Program-made: the position numbers and the translations under genes
Assembly (NCBI RefSeq): GCF_001543145.1
Contig: NZ_CP014160.1
Span: 1,488,001 to 1,552,000 of the forward strand
DNA length: 64,000 nt
Reading direction: 5' to 3'
DNA from: Aerococcus sanguinicola
Lineage (GTDB): Bacteria; Bacillota; Bacilli; Lactobacillales; Aerococcaceae
Notes under the pieces: generated by a model
Seen by the model: only the letters and a program-made list of their open reading frames with translations
The model's database searches: none
Told to the model about the DNA's origin: nothing
Shown: positions 1 through 11,871 of the stretch, in pieces
How the letters are laid out: every line of letters starts with the position of its first letter
Numbering within the stretch: the stretch's first letter is position 1

Positions 1-70
1 AAAGACTCGAAATAATAATGGCCACCATAACACCAATGCCAGTCTTAATCGTTCGGGCACCCAATTTCAT
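1..70 (-). CDS. Aromatic acid exporter family (DUF939-like) protein, N-terminal fragment
   Basis: Only the first 23 codons lie in the window; the gene runs off the left edge. Read on the minus strand it begins MKLGARTIKTGIGVM and continues into a hydrophobic stretch, the usual opening of the first membrane helix in aromatic-acid-exporter/DUF939 proteins of Firmicutes. An AAGGAGA ribosome binding site lies about 13 bases upstream of the ATG. The gene is divergent from perR, so they share the roughly 190 bp between them. The family call rests on a short N-terminus and is tentative. Confidence 0.55.
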   Translation of the reverse strand, partial: MKLGARTIKTGIGVMVAIIISSL

Positions 71-227
71 TTTTGCTTTTTGTCTCCTTTGCAGATAATT
101 TGTTGTAGCTTGCTTCCCTATAAGCTTACCATTGTTTGTTAGATAGTAAAGCCTTATTGCGCCATTTAGAATAAAATTTAAGGCTGGGGCTAGCGCCTCC
201 CTTTAATAAGAGGTATACTGATATAGA

Positions 228-242
228 ATGGAATAATTATAA
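228..242. promoter_or_regulatory. Possible Per box upstream of perR
   Basis: The 15-mer ending in ATTATAA matches the Bacillus Per-box consensus TTATAATNATTATAA at 11 of 14 defined positions. The right half is perfect and the left half is degenerate. It ends 20 bases before the perR ATG, a position where binding would block transcription. Autoregulation of perR is known in Bacillus. Here it is an inference from sequence match and position. Confidence 0.4.
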
Positions 243-261
243 TGTGAGAGGAGGAGAAAAG

Positions 262-732
262 ATGACGCGCCCTGTGATGGATAATGAAAGTAAATACGCC
301 AAAACCATTACTGCCCTACGCGAACATAAAGTGAGGATCACGCCCCAGCGAGAAGCAATTATTAAATACCTCATTGAGACCAAGGACCATCCGACAGCAG
401 AGGATATTTTCAATGAACTGTCGCCGCATTTTAAGAGCATGAGCCTGGCAACCGTCTATAATAATTTGAATCTCTTGACCCGGATGCACCTCGTCCGTGA
501 ATTGAATTATGGGGATGATGCTAGCCATTTCGACTTTGATTTGGATCGCCATTACCATGTGATCTGTGAGCACTGCGGCCGGATTGTCGACCTCTATTAT
601 CCGATTCTCTATGAGTTGGAGTCCTATGCGGCTGCCTATACAGGCTTTAAGGTCAATAACCATCGTTTAGAAATTTATGGCCTATGCCAAGACTGTCAAC
701 TTGAACGCCAAGAAACGGAAGACCATGGCTAG
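262..732 (+). CDS. perR: PerR-type peroxide-sensing Fur family repressor
   Basis: The 156-residue protein has a winged-helix DNA-binding half (about residues 15-85) and a C-terminal dimerisation half. Structural zinc cysteines form two CxxC pairs at 102-105 and 142-145. The regulatory-metal ligands expected in PerR are visible: His43 (HPTAED), Asp91, His97, His99 and Asp110 in the IVD motif. The HYHVICEHCGRIVDLYYP segment is very close to Bacillus PerR and unlike Fur or Zur. Metal-catalysed oxidation of such histidines by peroxide releases DNA. The ATG at 262 was chosen over an upstream GTG at 244 because a strong GAGGAGGAG site lies just before it. Confidence 0.88.
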   Translation: MTRPVMDNESKYAKTITALREHKVRITPQREAIIKYLIETKDHPTAEDIFNELSPHFKSMSLATVYNNLNLLTRMHLVRELNYGDDASHFDFDLDRHYHVICEHCGRIVDLYYPILYELESYAAAYTGFKVNNHRLEIYGLCQDCQLERQETEDHG

Positions 733-772
733 TCGAATTGCCTTAAAAATAAGTTATGATCAAGCGTGATGA

Positions 773-809
773 AAAAAGAAGCTAGGCTCATTGTCCCAGC
801 TTCTTCTTT
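773..809. terminator. Bidirectional terminator between perR and proC
   Basis: An inverted repeat AGAAGCT...AGCTTCT is flanked by an A-run on the left and TTCTTTA on the right. It lies between two convergent genes and could terminate both. Confidence 0.6.
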
Positions 810-818
810 ACTTTAGGC

Positions 819-1625
819 CTAGTCTTCGGCTAACTCCTTGGCCTTGTCATGGCCAGCTAGAAGGCTTTCGATTATAGTGGAGCGGATTCCCAAGGCTTCA
901 GCGGCTTGGACTTCAGCGATGGTTGTGCCGGCAGGCGTACAGACCATGTCCTTTAATTCACCAGGGTGGAGCTGGCTTTCTTGGGCCATCTTAGCTGCTC
1001 CCAGCATGGTCTGACTAGCAAAATCATAGGCATCTTGCCGGGGCATTCCAGTAAGAACTGCAGCATCCGCCATGGCTTCAAGGATCATGTACATGAGAGC
1101 TGGCCCTGATCCGGATAATGCCGTTACCGTATTCAAGAGGTCTTCACCCACAAAACGGGCTTGGCCTAAACTGGAAAAGATAGCTAGAAGGCCATTTCGG
1201 TCATCAGCTGTTAGGCGGTCATTGCCGACAATACCTGCCATTCCGGCACCAACCTGGGCAGGCGTGTTCGGCATAACGCGGGCAAATTTCTGGTCTGCTC
1301 CCAGTATTTGCTTGGCTCGCTCAAGGCTCAGGCTAGTGGCGATGGAGACCACTAGGGAAGAGGGAGCGAGTTGGTCTTGGATTTCCCGGATAACGCCTTC
1401 AATGTAGGCTGGTTTAAGGGCTAAGATCACATAGTCAGCCCCGGTAACCGCCTCTTGGTTGTCAGTGAAGCAAGTGATAGCAGGAAGCTTGGCAAATTTT
1501 TTAAGGGTATCGGCATTAGGATCTGCAAGGCGAACTTCCATCGTTTGGAAGGGCGGATTTTCTGAGATCCCCCGAGCGATAGCGCCGCCCATATTTCCTG
1601 CTCCGATAATCGAAATGATTGGCAT
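819..1625 (-). CDS. proC: Pyrroline-5-carboxylate reductase
   Basis: This cytoplasmic enzyme makes the last step of proline synthesis, NAD(P)H-dependent reduction of pyrroline-5-carboxylate. The 268-residue protein opens with a Rossmann dinucleotide motif, IIGAGNMGGAIARG, at residues 4-17. It has the family's C-terminal dimerisation signature including LSGSGPA and DMVCTPAGTTIAE. The length matches ProC (about 270). A longer reading frame continues upstream, but the MPIISIIGAG start is preceded by AAGGAG at normal spacing. The gene is convergent with perR and probably monocistronic; proA and proB are not in the window. Confidence 0.93.
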   Translation of the reverse strand: MPIISIIGAGNMGGAIARGISENPPFQTMEVRLADPNADTLKKFAKLPAITCFTDNQEAVTGADYVILALKPAYIEGVIREIQDQLAPSSLVVSIATSLSLERAKQILGADQKFARVMPNTPAQVGAGMAGIVGNDRLTADDRNGLLAIFSSLGQARFVGEDLLNTVTALSGSGPALMYMILEAMADAAVLTGMPRQDAYDFASQTMLGAAKMAQESQLHPGELKDMVCTPAGTTIAEVQAAEALGIRSTIIESLLAGHDKAKELAED

Positions 1626-1705
1626 AAATCTGACTCCTTTAATTTTTTTTACTATTATAGCACAAATCCTATTCCTCAAACTTAAATCCCAAGGAGGCCT
1701 AGCAA

Positions 1706-2500
1706 ATGTTGAGCGCAATCAAAAGCACCCTCAGTTACTGGACGAAAGTGTATTTAGCCTTTCGCCATCGTTTGTCCATTATTACTGGATCTCTTTTGCT
1801 CCTTTTAGCTACCATCATTCTTTGCCTGCCCTTTATCAATACTTATCAGGGAAAAGTGGACCAAGACTTGAGCCAAGAATTCACCCAGCTTGAACCCTAT
1901 TTTACTGGTCAGACACCGCGACATTTATCGGCTAATTCTTTTTCAGCTGGTTATTTTGAAGAAACGGACCATAGAGGACAAGACCAAGTTGCTGACTTGC
2001 ACTTCTACTATTTTCCTAGTGCTGAAGAGCTAGGAGAGATTGAAGCCTCTGACCAAGCTTACTTTGTTTTTTTACCAGACCAATATTTTTACCGGCTAAA
2101 AGATGGGCAAGGGGGACAGGGGGCCTACCCTAGTCATTGGCAAGTTCCACAAAGTATGGATAAATTATTAGATGACCTAGAAACTTTTCAAGAGAAAGAA
2201 CAAGCCCAAAGTCGCTTTGTGACTCTACTAGCTTTCCGCCATATTTTCTTTGTTTTTCTGGTATTTGCCTATAGCTTTTTAACAGCGACATATCTCAACC
2301 GGAGACGCCGGGTTTCTTTCCCCCAGTTGATGAATTTTGAAGATTGTTTTACTTTAGTGACCTTAGCAGCACTTCCAGGCTCAGTTTTAACCCTACTACC
2401 AGCCTTTTTCACCCAACAGCCAAGTCTTTTAGCTCTGAGCTTTATTATCATTACGAGTGGGCTTTTGTTGGGCCAAATCAAATTAATTGCAAAAAAATAG
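1706..2500 (+). CDS. DUF1189-like integral membrane protein
   Basis: The 264-residue protein has one hydrophobic helix near the N-terminus (about 24-45), an extracytoplasmic domain of about 130 residues, and three more helices in the last 90 residues. That topology and the YLNRRRRVSFPQLMNF segment between helices resemble DUF1189 proteins of Firmicutes, whose function is unknown. An AAGGAGG site precedes the ATG. It is divergent from proC and its stop codon lies only 10 bp before the first rRNA promoter, with no terminator between, so read-through into the rRNA operon is possible. The family assignment is from topology and is uncertain. Confidence 0.55.
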   Translation: MLSAIKSTLSYWTKVYLAFRHRLSIITGSLLLLLATIILCLPFINTYQGKVDQDLSQEFTQLEPYFTGQTPRHLSANSFSAGYFEETDHRGQDQVADLHFYYFPSAEELGEIEASDQAYFVFLPDQYFYRLKDGQGGQGAYPSHWQVPQSMDKLLDDLETFQEKEQAQSRFVTLLAFRHIFFVFLVFAYSFLTATYLNRRRRVSFPQLMNFEDCFTLVTLAALPGSVLTLLPAFFTQQPSLLALSFIIITSGLLLGQIKLIAKK

Positions 2501-2509
2501 AAAAAGTCT

Positions 2510-2538
2510 TTGACAAAAGAAGGAATACTTGGTAAACT
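2510..2538 (+). promoter_or_regulatory. rRNA operon promoter P1
   Basis: TTGACA at 2510-2515 and TAAACT at 2533-2538, with a 17-base spacer. This is the furthest upstream of three consensus-like sigma-A promoters for the rRNA operon. Confidence 0.8.
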
Positions 2539-2602
2539 AATTTTTGTCGTTTGAGAGAGCGCCAGTCGCTCGAAACGCAAACGAAAAAAATAAAAAAACT
2601 TG

Positions 2603-2631
2603 TTGACAAGAAACAGACAAGTTGATATGAT
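2603..2631 (+). promoter_or_regulatory. rRNA operon promoter P2
   Basis: TTGACA at 2603-2608 and TATGAT at 2626-2631, with a 17-base spacer. It is the second tandem rRNA promoter. Confidence 0.85.
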
Positions 2632-2695
2632 AGTTGAGTACTTCTCGAACGGGTTTAATTTTTTTAGAAAGAACAAAAAAACTTTTAAAAAATGC

Positions 2696-2725
2696 TTGAC
2701 ACGCATTCGAGAGATATGATATTAT
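2696..2725 (+). promoter_or_regulatory. rRNA operon promoter P3
   Basis: TTGACA at 2696-2701 is followed by TATTAT at 2720-2725 with an 18-base spacer. A TATGAT at 2715-2720 overlaps it but would give a spacer of only 13. This is the promoter closest to the 16S gene. Confidence 0.75.
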
Positions 2726-2756
2726 TAATGAGTCGCTTCGATGAGGTGGCGAGATA

Positions 2757-2780
2757 GACCTTTGAAAACTGAACAAAGAA
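2757..2780 (+). promoter_or_regulatory. BoxA-like antitermination signal in the rRNA leader
   Basis: The leader contains CCTTTGAAAACTGAAC, the form of boxA region usual in Firmicutes rRNA operons, where NusB/NusE-type complexes suppress Rho termination. A near copy, TTCTTTGAAAACTGAA, lies in the 16S-23S spacer at about 4722-4737. Confidence 0.6.
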
Positions 2781-2900
2781 GACGAACCAATTGTGTAGGG
2801 CATCAACTTCGAGTTGATGAACCAACAATTCAAACAATAAATAGTTGAGCAAACAACTATAAAAAGTCAGCAATAACGAGCTTATCAAAGCTCATGAATC

Positions 2901-4460
<1,560 letters not shown>

Positions 4461-4528
4461 AACGGAATACACAATCGTCACTTTGTTCAGTTTTGAGAGG
4501 CCTATCTCAAGCGAAATGGAAAGTAACC

Positions 4529-4602
<74 letters not shown>

Positions 4603-4624
4603 TTAATTAAATAAAAAATCCTAT

Positions 4625-4697
4625 GGGGGATTAGCTCAGCTGGGAGAGCGCCTGCTTTGCACGCAGGAGGTCAGCGGTTCGATCCCGCTATTCTCCA
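4625..4697 (+). tRNA. tRNA-Ala (TGC)
   Basis: This is the second spacer tRNA, 73 nt. Acceptor GGGGGAT pairs with ATTCTCC through two G-T wobbles; the anticodon is TGC. No encoded CCA. Confidence 0.95.
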
Positions 4698-4869
4698 TAG
4701 CAACCAATGCGGTTGCAACTTGTTCTTTGAAAACTGAATACTGCAAGTAATAACCATATTTTTAGCTGCGACCACCAGGAAGCGGTTAAGGATATAAACC
4801 AATTTTACCAAGAGTAAAAAACCGAAAGAGTTTAATTAAACTTTTCGCACATCATACAACTTAACCAAC

Positions 4870-7773
<2,904 letters not shown>

Positions 7774-7857
7774 AAAGGATAAGATTGTATGAGTGGTTGG
7801 GTCATTACGAGCAGATTCAGTTTTGAGAGAACAAGCTTTTCTCAACTAAATAGAAAT

Positions 7858-7976
7858 TGTGCGGTGGTAATGGCAAGAAGGTCACACCTGTTCCCATGCC
7901 GAACACAGCAGTTAAGCTTCTTAGCGCCGAATGTAGTTGGGGGTTGCCCCCTGTGAGACTAGGACGCTGCCGCGCA
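7858..7976 (+). rRNA. rrf: 5S ribosomal RNA
   Basis: This 119-nt gene has terminal strands TGTGCGG and CCGCGCA that pair. The central CCCATGCCGAACACAG is the diagnostic 5S core. It is placed 84 bp after 23S and begins the run into the tRNA cluster. Confidence 0.95.
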
Positions 7977-7985
7977 GTTCATTAT

Positions 7986-8059
7986 TCCGCAATAGCTCAG
8001 TTGGTAGTAGCGCTTGACTGTTAATCAAGATGTCGTAGGTTCGAGTCCTACTTGCGGAG
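7986..8059 (+). tRNA. tRNA-Asn (GTT)
   Basis: Acceptor TCCGCAA pairs with TTGCGGA; anticodon loop CTGTTAA gives GTT. It is the first of twelve tRNAs after 5S. CCA is not encoded. Confidence 0.95.
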
Positions 8060-8092
8060 TTGGTGAGTGAGGATAATCCTGCAATCCAGCCT

Positions 8093-8179
8093 GGAGAGTT
8101 GTCCGAGAGGCCGAAGGAGCATGATTGGAAATCATGTAAACGGGAAACTGTTTCAAGGGTTCGAATCCCTTACTCTCCG
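8093..8179 (+). tRNA. tRNA-Ser (GGA)
   Basis: An 87-nt class II tRNA with a long variable arm. Acceptor GGAGAGT pairs with ACTCTCC; the anticodon is GGA. CCA is not encoded. Confidence 0.95.
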
Positions 8180-8203
8180 TAACATTTAAATATTAAGTGT
8201 ATT

Positions 8204-8275
8204 GGCCCGTTGGTCAAGCGGTTAAGACACCGCCCTTTCACGGCGGTAACACGGGTTCGAATCCCGTACGGGTCA
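8204..8275 (+). tRNA. tRNA-Glu (TTC)
   Basis: Acceptor GGCCCGT pairs with ACGGGTC; anticodon stem CCGCC/GGCGG encloses a loop containing TTC. CCA is not encoded. Confidence 0.95.
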
Positions 8276-8295
8276 TTAAAAGTTGTCAATACACC

Positions 8296-8368
8296 GGAGA
8301 ATTAGCTCAGCTGGGAGAGCGTCTGCCTTACAAGCAGGATGTCGGGGGTTCGAACCCCTCATTCTCCA
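8296..8368 (+). tRNA. tRNA-Val (TAC)
   Basis: Acceptor GGAGAAT pairs with ATTCTCC; anticodon loop CTTACAA gives TAC. CCA is not encoded. Confidence 0.95.
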
Positions 8369-8391
8369 TAAGTAGTTTATTAAGCTACTAG

Positions 8392-8464
8392 GGTCCCGTG
8401 GTGTAGGGGTTATCACGCCTGCCTGTCACGCAGGAGATCGCGGGTTCAATTCCCGTCGGGACCG
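8392..8464 (+). tRNA. tRNA-Asp (GTC)
   Basis: Acceptor GGTCCCG pairs with CGGGACC; the anticodon loop contains GTC. CCA is not encoded. Confidence 0.95.
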
Positions 8465-8481
8465 TACAACTTTTAAAAAAA

Positions 8482-8554
8482 GGTCCAATAGCTCAGTTGG
8501 TAGAGCACTTGATTGAAGCTCAAGGTGTCGGCAGTTCGACTCTGTCTTGGACCA
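8482..8554 (+). tRNA. tRNA-Phe (GAA)
   Basis: Acceptor GGTCCAA pairs with TTGGACC; anticodon loop TTGAAGC gives GAA. CCA is not encoded. Confidence 0.95.
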
Positions 8555-8558
8555 CTCT

Positions 8559-8639
8559 GGTGGGATAGCGAAGTGGCTAAACGCGGCGGACTGTAAATCC
8601 GCTCCTTCGGGTTCATAGGTTCGAATCCTATTCCCACCA
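8559..8639 (+). tRNA. tRNA-Tyr (GTA)
   Basis: An 81-nt class II tRNA. Acceptor GGTGGGA pairs with TCCCACC; the anticodon is GTA. It follows tRNA-Phe by four bases. CCA is not encoded. Confidence 0.95.
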
Positions 8640-8678
8640 TTACAATCTTTTTAAAGGTTGTCAGGGATTTAATTGAAT

Positions 8679-8749
8679 AGGGACATAGTTTAACGGTAGA
8701 ACTACGGTCTCCAAAACCGTCAATGTGGGTTCGATTCCTACTGTCCCTG
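8679..8749 (+). tRNA. tRNA-Trp (CCA)
   Basis: Acceptor AGGGACA pairs with TGTCCCT and the discriminator base is G, as usual for bacterial Trp tRNA. The anticodon is CCA. Confidence 0.95.
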
Positions 8750-8767
8750 TTTTATCCATTTTAATAT

Positions 8768-8841
8768 GGCGGATGTGGCGAAGTGGTTAACGCATCGGAT
8801 TGTGGCTCCGACACTCGGGGGTTCGATTCCCCTCATTCGCC
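8768..8841 (+). tRNA. tRNA-His (GTG)
   Basis: The gene encodes the extra G at position -1 opposite discriminator C, the identity element of tRNA-His. The anticodon is GTG. Confidence 0.95.
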
Positions 8842-8849
8842 CTTATTAT

Positions 8850-8921
8850 TGGGGTATCGCCAAGTGGTAAGGCAACAGACTTTGACTCTGTTATGCGTTG
8901 GTTCGAATCCAGCTACCCCAG
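8850..8921 (+). tRNA. tRNA-Gln (TTG)
   Basis: Acceptor TGGGGTA pairs with TACCCCA; the anticodon is TTG. CCA is not encoded. Confidence 0.95.
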
Positions 8922-8939
8922 TTTTATATTTTAAAGTAT

Positions 8940-9010
8940 GGCGGTATAGCCAAGTGGTAAGGCATGGGTCTGCAAAACCTTGATCGCCGGTTCAAATCCG
9001 ACTACCGCCT
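8940..9010 (+). tRNA. tRNA-Cys (GCA)
   Basis: Acceptor GGCGGTA pairs with TACCGCC; the anticodon is GCA. The discriminator is T, as expected for Cys. Confidence 0.95.
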
Positions 9011-9031
9011 TTCTTTGCCTTCATACGATAT

Positions 9032-9117
9032 GCCGACGTGGCGGAATTGGCAGACGCGTTGGACTCAAAATCCAATGTCCTTTACCGGACGTGTGGGTTC
9101 GACCCCCACCGTCGGCA
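9032..9117 (+). tRNA. tRNA-Leu (CAA)
   Basis: An 86-nt class II tRNA with a long variable arm. Acceptor GCCGACG pairs with CGTCGGC; the anticodon is CAA. It is the last tRNA of the operon. Confidence 0.95.
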
Positions 9118-9150
9118 TTCTAAGCTCAAATAAGAGCGTCAAAGAATTTT

Positions 9151-9204
9151 AGAACATCCTAGAAATATTGTTAAATCAATGTTTCTAGGATGTTCTTTGT
9201 TTTA
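9151..9204 (+). terminator. Strong terminator of the rRNA-tRNA operon
   Basis: A perfect 15-bp inverted repeat (AGAACATCCTAGAAA and its complement) around a 16-base loop is followed by TTGTTTT. It closes the 6.6 kb rRNA-tRNA transcription unit. Confidence 0.9.
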
Positions 9205-9318
9205 GAAAAATCAAAAAGAATCAAAGAATATCCTTTTATTTTACTAGTCAAAATGGTTTTCTTTGCCTTCTAAAAGATGATAAAATATAGCTGAATTTAA
9301 AAAAAGGAGCTATTAGAC

Positions 9319-10062
9319 GTGAAAACACCCAAAAAAACACCGAGTGTGAGCTCGGCTTTAAGAAAAGATACCCTCAAAGTTCCTGATGTGATTCGTGACG
9401 CTTCTGGTATCCGGATCTATGGGCGTCGCTTAAAATCCTTTCTCTTTTCAACGGATGTTGCGACAATTTGCTATAGCAATGCAGATGCGATTCTGGCTGT
9501 TTATCCGCAAACGCCGCATCCATCTATTGTCTCAGCCATCTCAACTGTCAGCACAGCCCCAGTCTTTGCAGGCGTTGGTGGCGGCTTAACTAGCGGTAAG
9601 CGCAGCGCGGATATTGCTTTATTTGCAGAAGCAGAGGGAGTTATGGGCGTCGTTGTTAATGCCCCAATGCCGGTTGAAACTATCGAGATGATTGAGGGAA
9701 CCATTGATTCTCCCATTATCGCGACGATTGTATCTGCCTATAATGATATCGATGCCCGGCTCAAAGCAGGTGTGGATATTCTCAATGTTGCGAGCGGTAA
9801 GGATACCCCTAATTTGGTAGCCTGGATCCGTGAACGCTATCCAGATGTTCCTATCATTGCGACAGGGGGCAAGACTGATGACAGCATTCGCGAAGTCATT
9901 GCGGCGGGGGCCAATGCCATTTCTTGGACACCGCCTACGACGGGTGAGCTCTTCAAAAAGAAAATGGATGTCTACCGCAAGGAAAGACGGGAAGAATTCA
10001 TTGAAAGTCATGATGGGATGACTCTTAACGAGTATGAGCAACACTTAGAAGACCAAGATTAG
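9319..10062 (+). CDS. TIM-barrel protein of unknown function (putative hydrolase)
   Basis: The 247-residue protein shows repeated beta-alpha signatures of a phosphate-binding TIM barrel: FAGVGGGLTSG, PIIATIVSAYNDIDARLKAG, DILNVASG and PIIATGGKTDDSIREVIAAG, the last resembling the C-terminal phosphate-binding loop of ThiG or NanE-like barrels. I do not recognise a specific activity; related lactobacillal proteins are annotated only as hydrolases. The GTG at 9319 follows AAAGGAG at good spacing. The gene stands alone after the rRNA terminator, and its last four bases overlap the convergent small membrane protein. Confidence 0.6.
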   Translation: MKTPKKTPSVSSALRKDTLKVPDVIRDASGIRIYGRRLKSFLFSTDVATICYSNADAILAVYPQTPHPSIVSAISTVSTAPVFAGVGGGLTSGKRSADIALFAEAEGVMGVVVNAPMPVETIEMIEGTIDSPIIATIVSAYNDIDARLKAGVDILNVASGKDTPNLVAWIRERYPDVPIIATGGKTDDSIREVIAAGANAISWTPPTTGELFKKKMDVYRKERREEFIESHDGMTLNEYEQHLEDQD

Positions 10063-10262
10063 GATTTTTTGCGAAAGGCGAACCAGTAAATGGAGAGGCC
10101 AACACTGAGGAAAATAATAAGAAACATCAGGTAAACTAGTAGACGAACAACCAGGCTGGGTTGGAGGCTGAGGATATATAGACCTGAAAAAACCGCAGTA
10201 ACCATTAATATAATACTGGACAGAATGAGTAAAAATTCTTGAAATTTAGACTGTGGAGGCAT
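10059..10262 (-). CDS. Small two-helix membrane protein
   Basis: The 67-residue protein has two hydrophobic segments, about residues 9-31 and 37-60, ending in a basic FRKKS tail. A GAAAGGAAG ribosome binding site lies just before the ATG. It overlaps the 3' end of the convergent TIM-barrel gene by four bases. I do not recognise a family. The start signal and intact membrane pattern support a real gene, but nothing in the context points to a function. Confidence 0.55.
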   Translation of the reverse strand: MPPQSKFQEFLLILSSIILMVTAVFSGLYILSLQPSLVVRLLVYLMFLIIFLSVGLSIYWFAFRKKS

Positions 10263-10359
10263 GGAAACTTCCTTTCAATTACTTTTCTTTCATGATGACC
10301 TTTATTGCTAGGAAAGGCAAGTTAAAAGTTTAAAAAATTATTCAGAAGGTCTAATATGT

Positions 10360-10388
10360 TTTACAAAGCCCACTAAATCGTGTATTCT
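10360..10388 (+). promoter_or_regulatory. Promoter of the L,D-transpeptidase gene
   Basis: TTTACA at 10360-10365 and TATTCT at 10383-10388 are separated by 17 bases. The predicted leader is about 80 nt and contains the hairpin noted at 10421-10455. Confidence 0.55.
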
Positions 10389-10420
10389 ATAAGGTGTAGA
10401 AATAACTGAAAGTTTATTCA

Positions 10421-10455
10421 TGAGGACATCCTTAAAAGGAGGTCCTTTATTTATC
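10421..10455 (+). promoter_or_regulatory. Leader hairpin with U-tract before the L,D-transpeptidase
   Basis: AGGAC-A-TCCTT pairs with AAGGA-G-GTCCT and is followed by TTATTTAT. It lies between the promoter and the gene's ribosome binding site at 10465-10470. The shape is that of a weak attenuator or a 5' stabilising stem. No regulator is evident. Confidence 0.4.
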
Positions 10456-10476
10456 GAAGAAAATGGAGGGAAATAT

Positions 10477-11871
10477 ATGTCTAGGCAGAATGAGTCTTCG
10501 AAGGGACTAGTGTGGGGACTAGCTATCGCCCTTGTGGTTGTATTGGGACTATATGGTGGGGGAGCTTACTATTATACTCAGCATTTTCTTCCCCGTACTC
10601 AGGTCTCCGCTACGACGGTTTCAAATATGAGCTTAGAAGAAGCGGACCAAAAAGTTTCAGAAAAAATTGCGGGTCAAACTATTGATGTGAAAGAAGGGGA
10701 CAAGGAAGTTGCCCAACTGCCAATCGATAGTTTGGGACTGCCGATTGAAAGCCAAACCGCATTGAAAAAAATGCTCGATGAACAAAATCAATGGGCTTGG
10801 CCGCTCGCCTTCTTTACAGACCGTCAACTTCAAGGTAAGTATGTCGATGGAGACTTGGATGGGGCAACTATTGATAAGATTATGAACCAATTAGGGATTG
10901 ATAATTCCCAGCGTAAAGAATCCGAAAACGCTCGCTTGGAGAATTCTTCAGACCAAGGTTTCACAGTTGTTGACTCGGTCCAAGGGAATCAAATTTCAGC
11001 AGATGCCTTGCAAGATTTGTTCAATAAGAATATCGATAACGGCAACTACCAGGTTAACTTAGCGGATGCTTACATCCAACCAACCCTTAAGGAAGACGAT
11101 CCGAGCTTGCAATCTAAGATCAAAAAACTCGATGATATTAAGGGGTCAAAATTGGTCCTTAAAGGTGATGGTAAGGAACACCAGATTCCTGAAGAAGAAA
11201 TTGCTAGCTGGTTGTATATTGATGACCAAGGGGAGCCCGCTGTTGATATGGACCAGGTTAACGTCTATCTCCAAGGCTTAAACCAAGAAATTTCTGGTCT
11301 TTTAACTTCTCATGACTTCCAGTCCACCATGGCCGGTGTCGTGACAGTTCAGCCAGGGACTTACGGCTGGTATATCGACCGCTCCAAAGCAGCTGATGAA
11401 GTTGCCCAAGCAGCCTTAAAAGGTAAAGATACCGTCATCGAACCATCCATTGCTGGCTCCGGTTACGGGCAAGATAACTTCTTTGGTCAGGACTATGTGG
11501 AAGTCGATATGATTAACCAAAAGATGTTCATCTATCTCAATGGCGAATTGCAATTGAGCACGGATATCGTATCTGGTCACGATATGACCCCAACTAATCC
11601 AGGGGCTTTCGCAGTGAACAACATGCAGTCACCATCAGTCCTCCGCGGCTACGATCCAAAGACAGGTAACAAGTATGCCTCTCCTGTATCCTATTGGGTG
11701 CCCTTTGACTATGTCGGACAAGGCATCCACGACGCCAACTGGCAACCCGTCTTTGGCGGCGGTTGGTACCACCAAAACGGCTCAAACGGCTGCATCAACG
11801 TCCAACCCTCCGTCATGCCAACCGTCTACTCCCTCGTCCACGTCGGCATGCCAGTCGTCGTATTTAATTAA
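10477..11871 (+). CDS. Membrane-anchored L,D-transpeptidase (PG_binding_4 plus YkuD domains)
   Basis: The 464-residue protein would cross-link peptidoglycan by 3-3 bonds on the outer face of the membrane. One N-terminal helix (about 12-33) anchors it. A peptidoglycan-binding-4 type region follows, and the YkuD catalytic domain fills the last 125 residues with the cysteine in NGSNGCINV. Most YkuD enzymes have SHGC; here an asparagine replaces that histidine. The catalytic histidine candidate in GIHDANW is present. The ATG at 10477 follows GGAGGG and was preferred to an in-frame ATG at 10420. The last 50 codons are strikingly A/C-ending, and the stop codon directly abuts a family A repeat. Confidence 0.85.
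   Translation: MSRQNESSKGLVWGLAIALVVVLGLYGGGAYYYTQHFLPRTQVSATTVSNMSLEEADQKVSEKIAGQTIDVKEGDKEVAQLPIDSLGLPIESQTALKKMLDEQNQWAWPLAFFTDRQLQGKYVDGDLDGATIDKIMNQLGIDNSQRKESENARLENSSDQGFTVVDSVQGNQISADALQDLFNKNIDNGNYQVNLADAYIQPTLKEDDPSLQSKIKKLDDIKGSKLVLKGDGKEHQIPEEEIASWLYIDDQGEPAVDMDQVNVYLQGLNQEISGLLTSHDFQSTMAGVVTVQPGTYGWYIDRSKAADEVAQAALKGKDTVIEPSIAGSGYGQDNFFGQDYVEVDMINQKMFIYLNGELQLSTDIVSGHDMTPTNPGAFAVNNMQSPSVLRGYDPKTGNKYASPVSYWVPFDYVGQGIHDANWQPVFGGGWYHQNGSNGCINVQPSVMPTVYSLVHVGMPVVVFN

Noticed and set aside
1459..1893. 144-residue plus-strand ORF antisense to proC
   Set aside because: It is a shadow of proC and of the following membrane-protein gene; it has no start signal, and both real genes have good ones.
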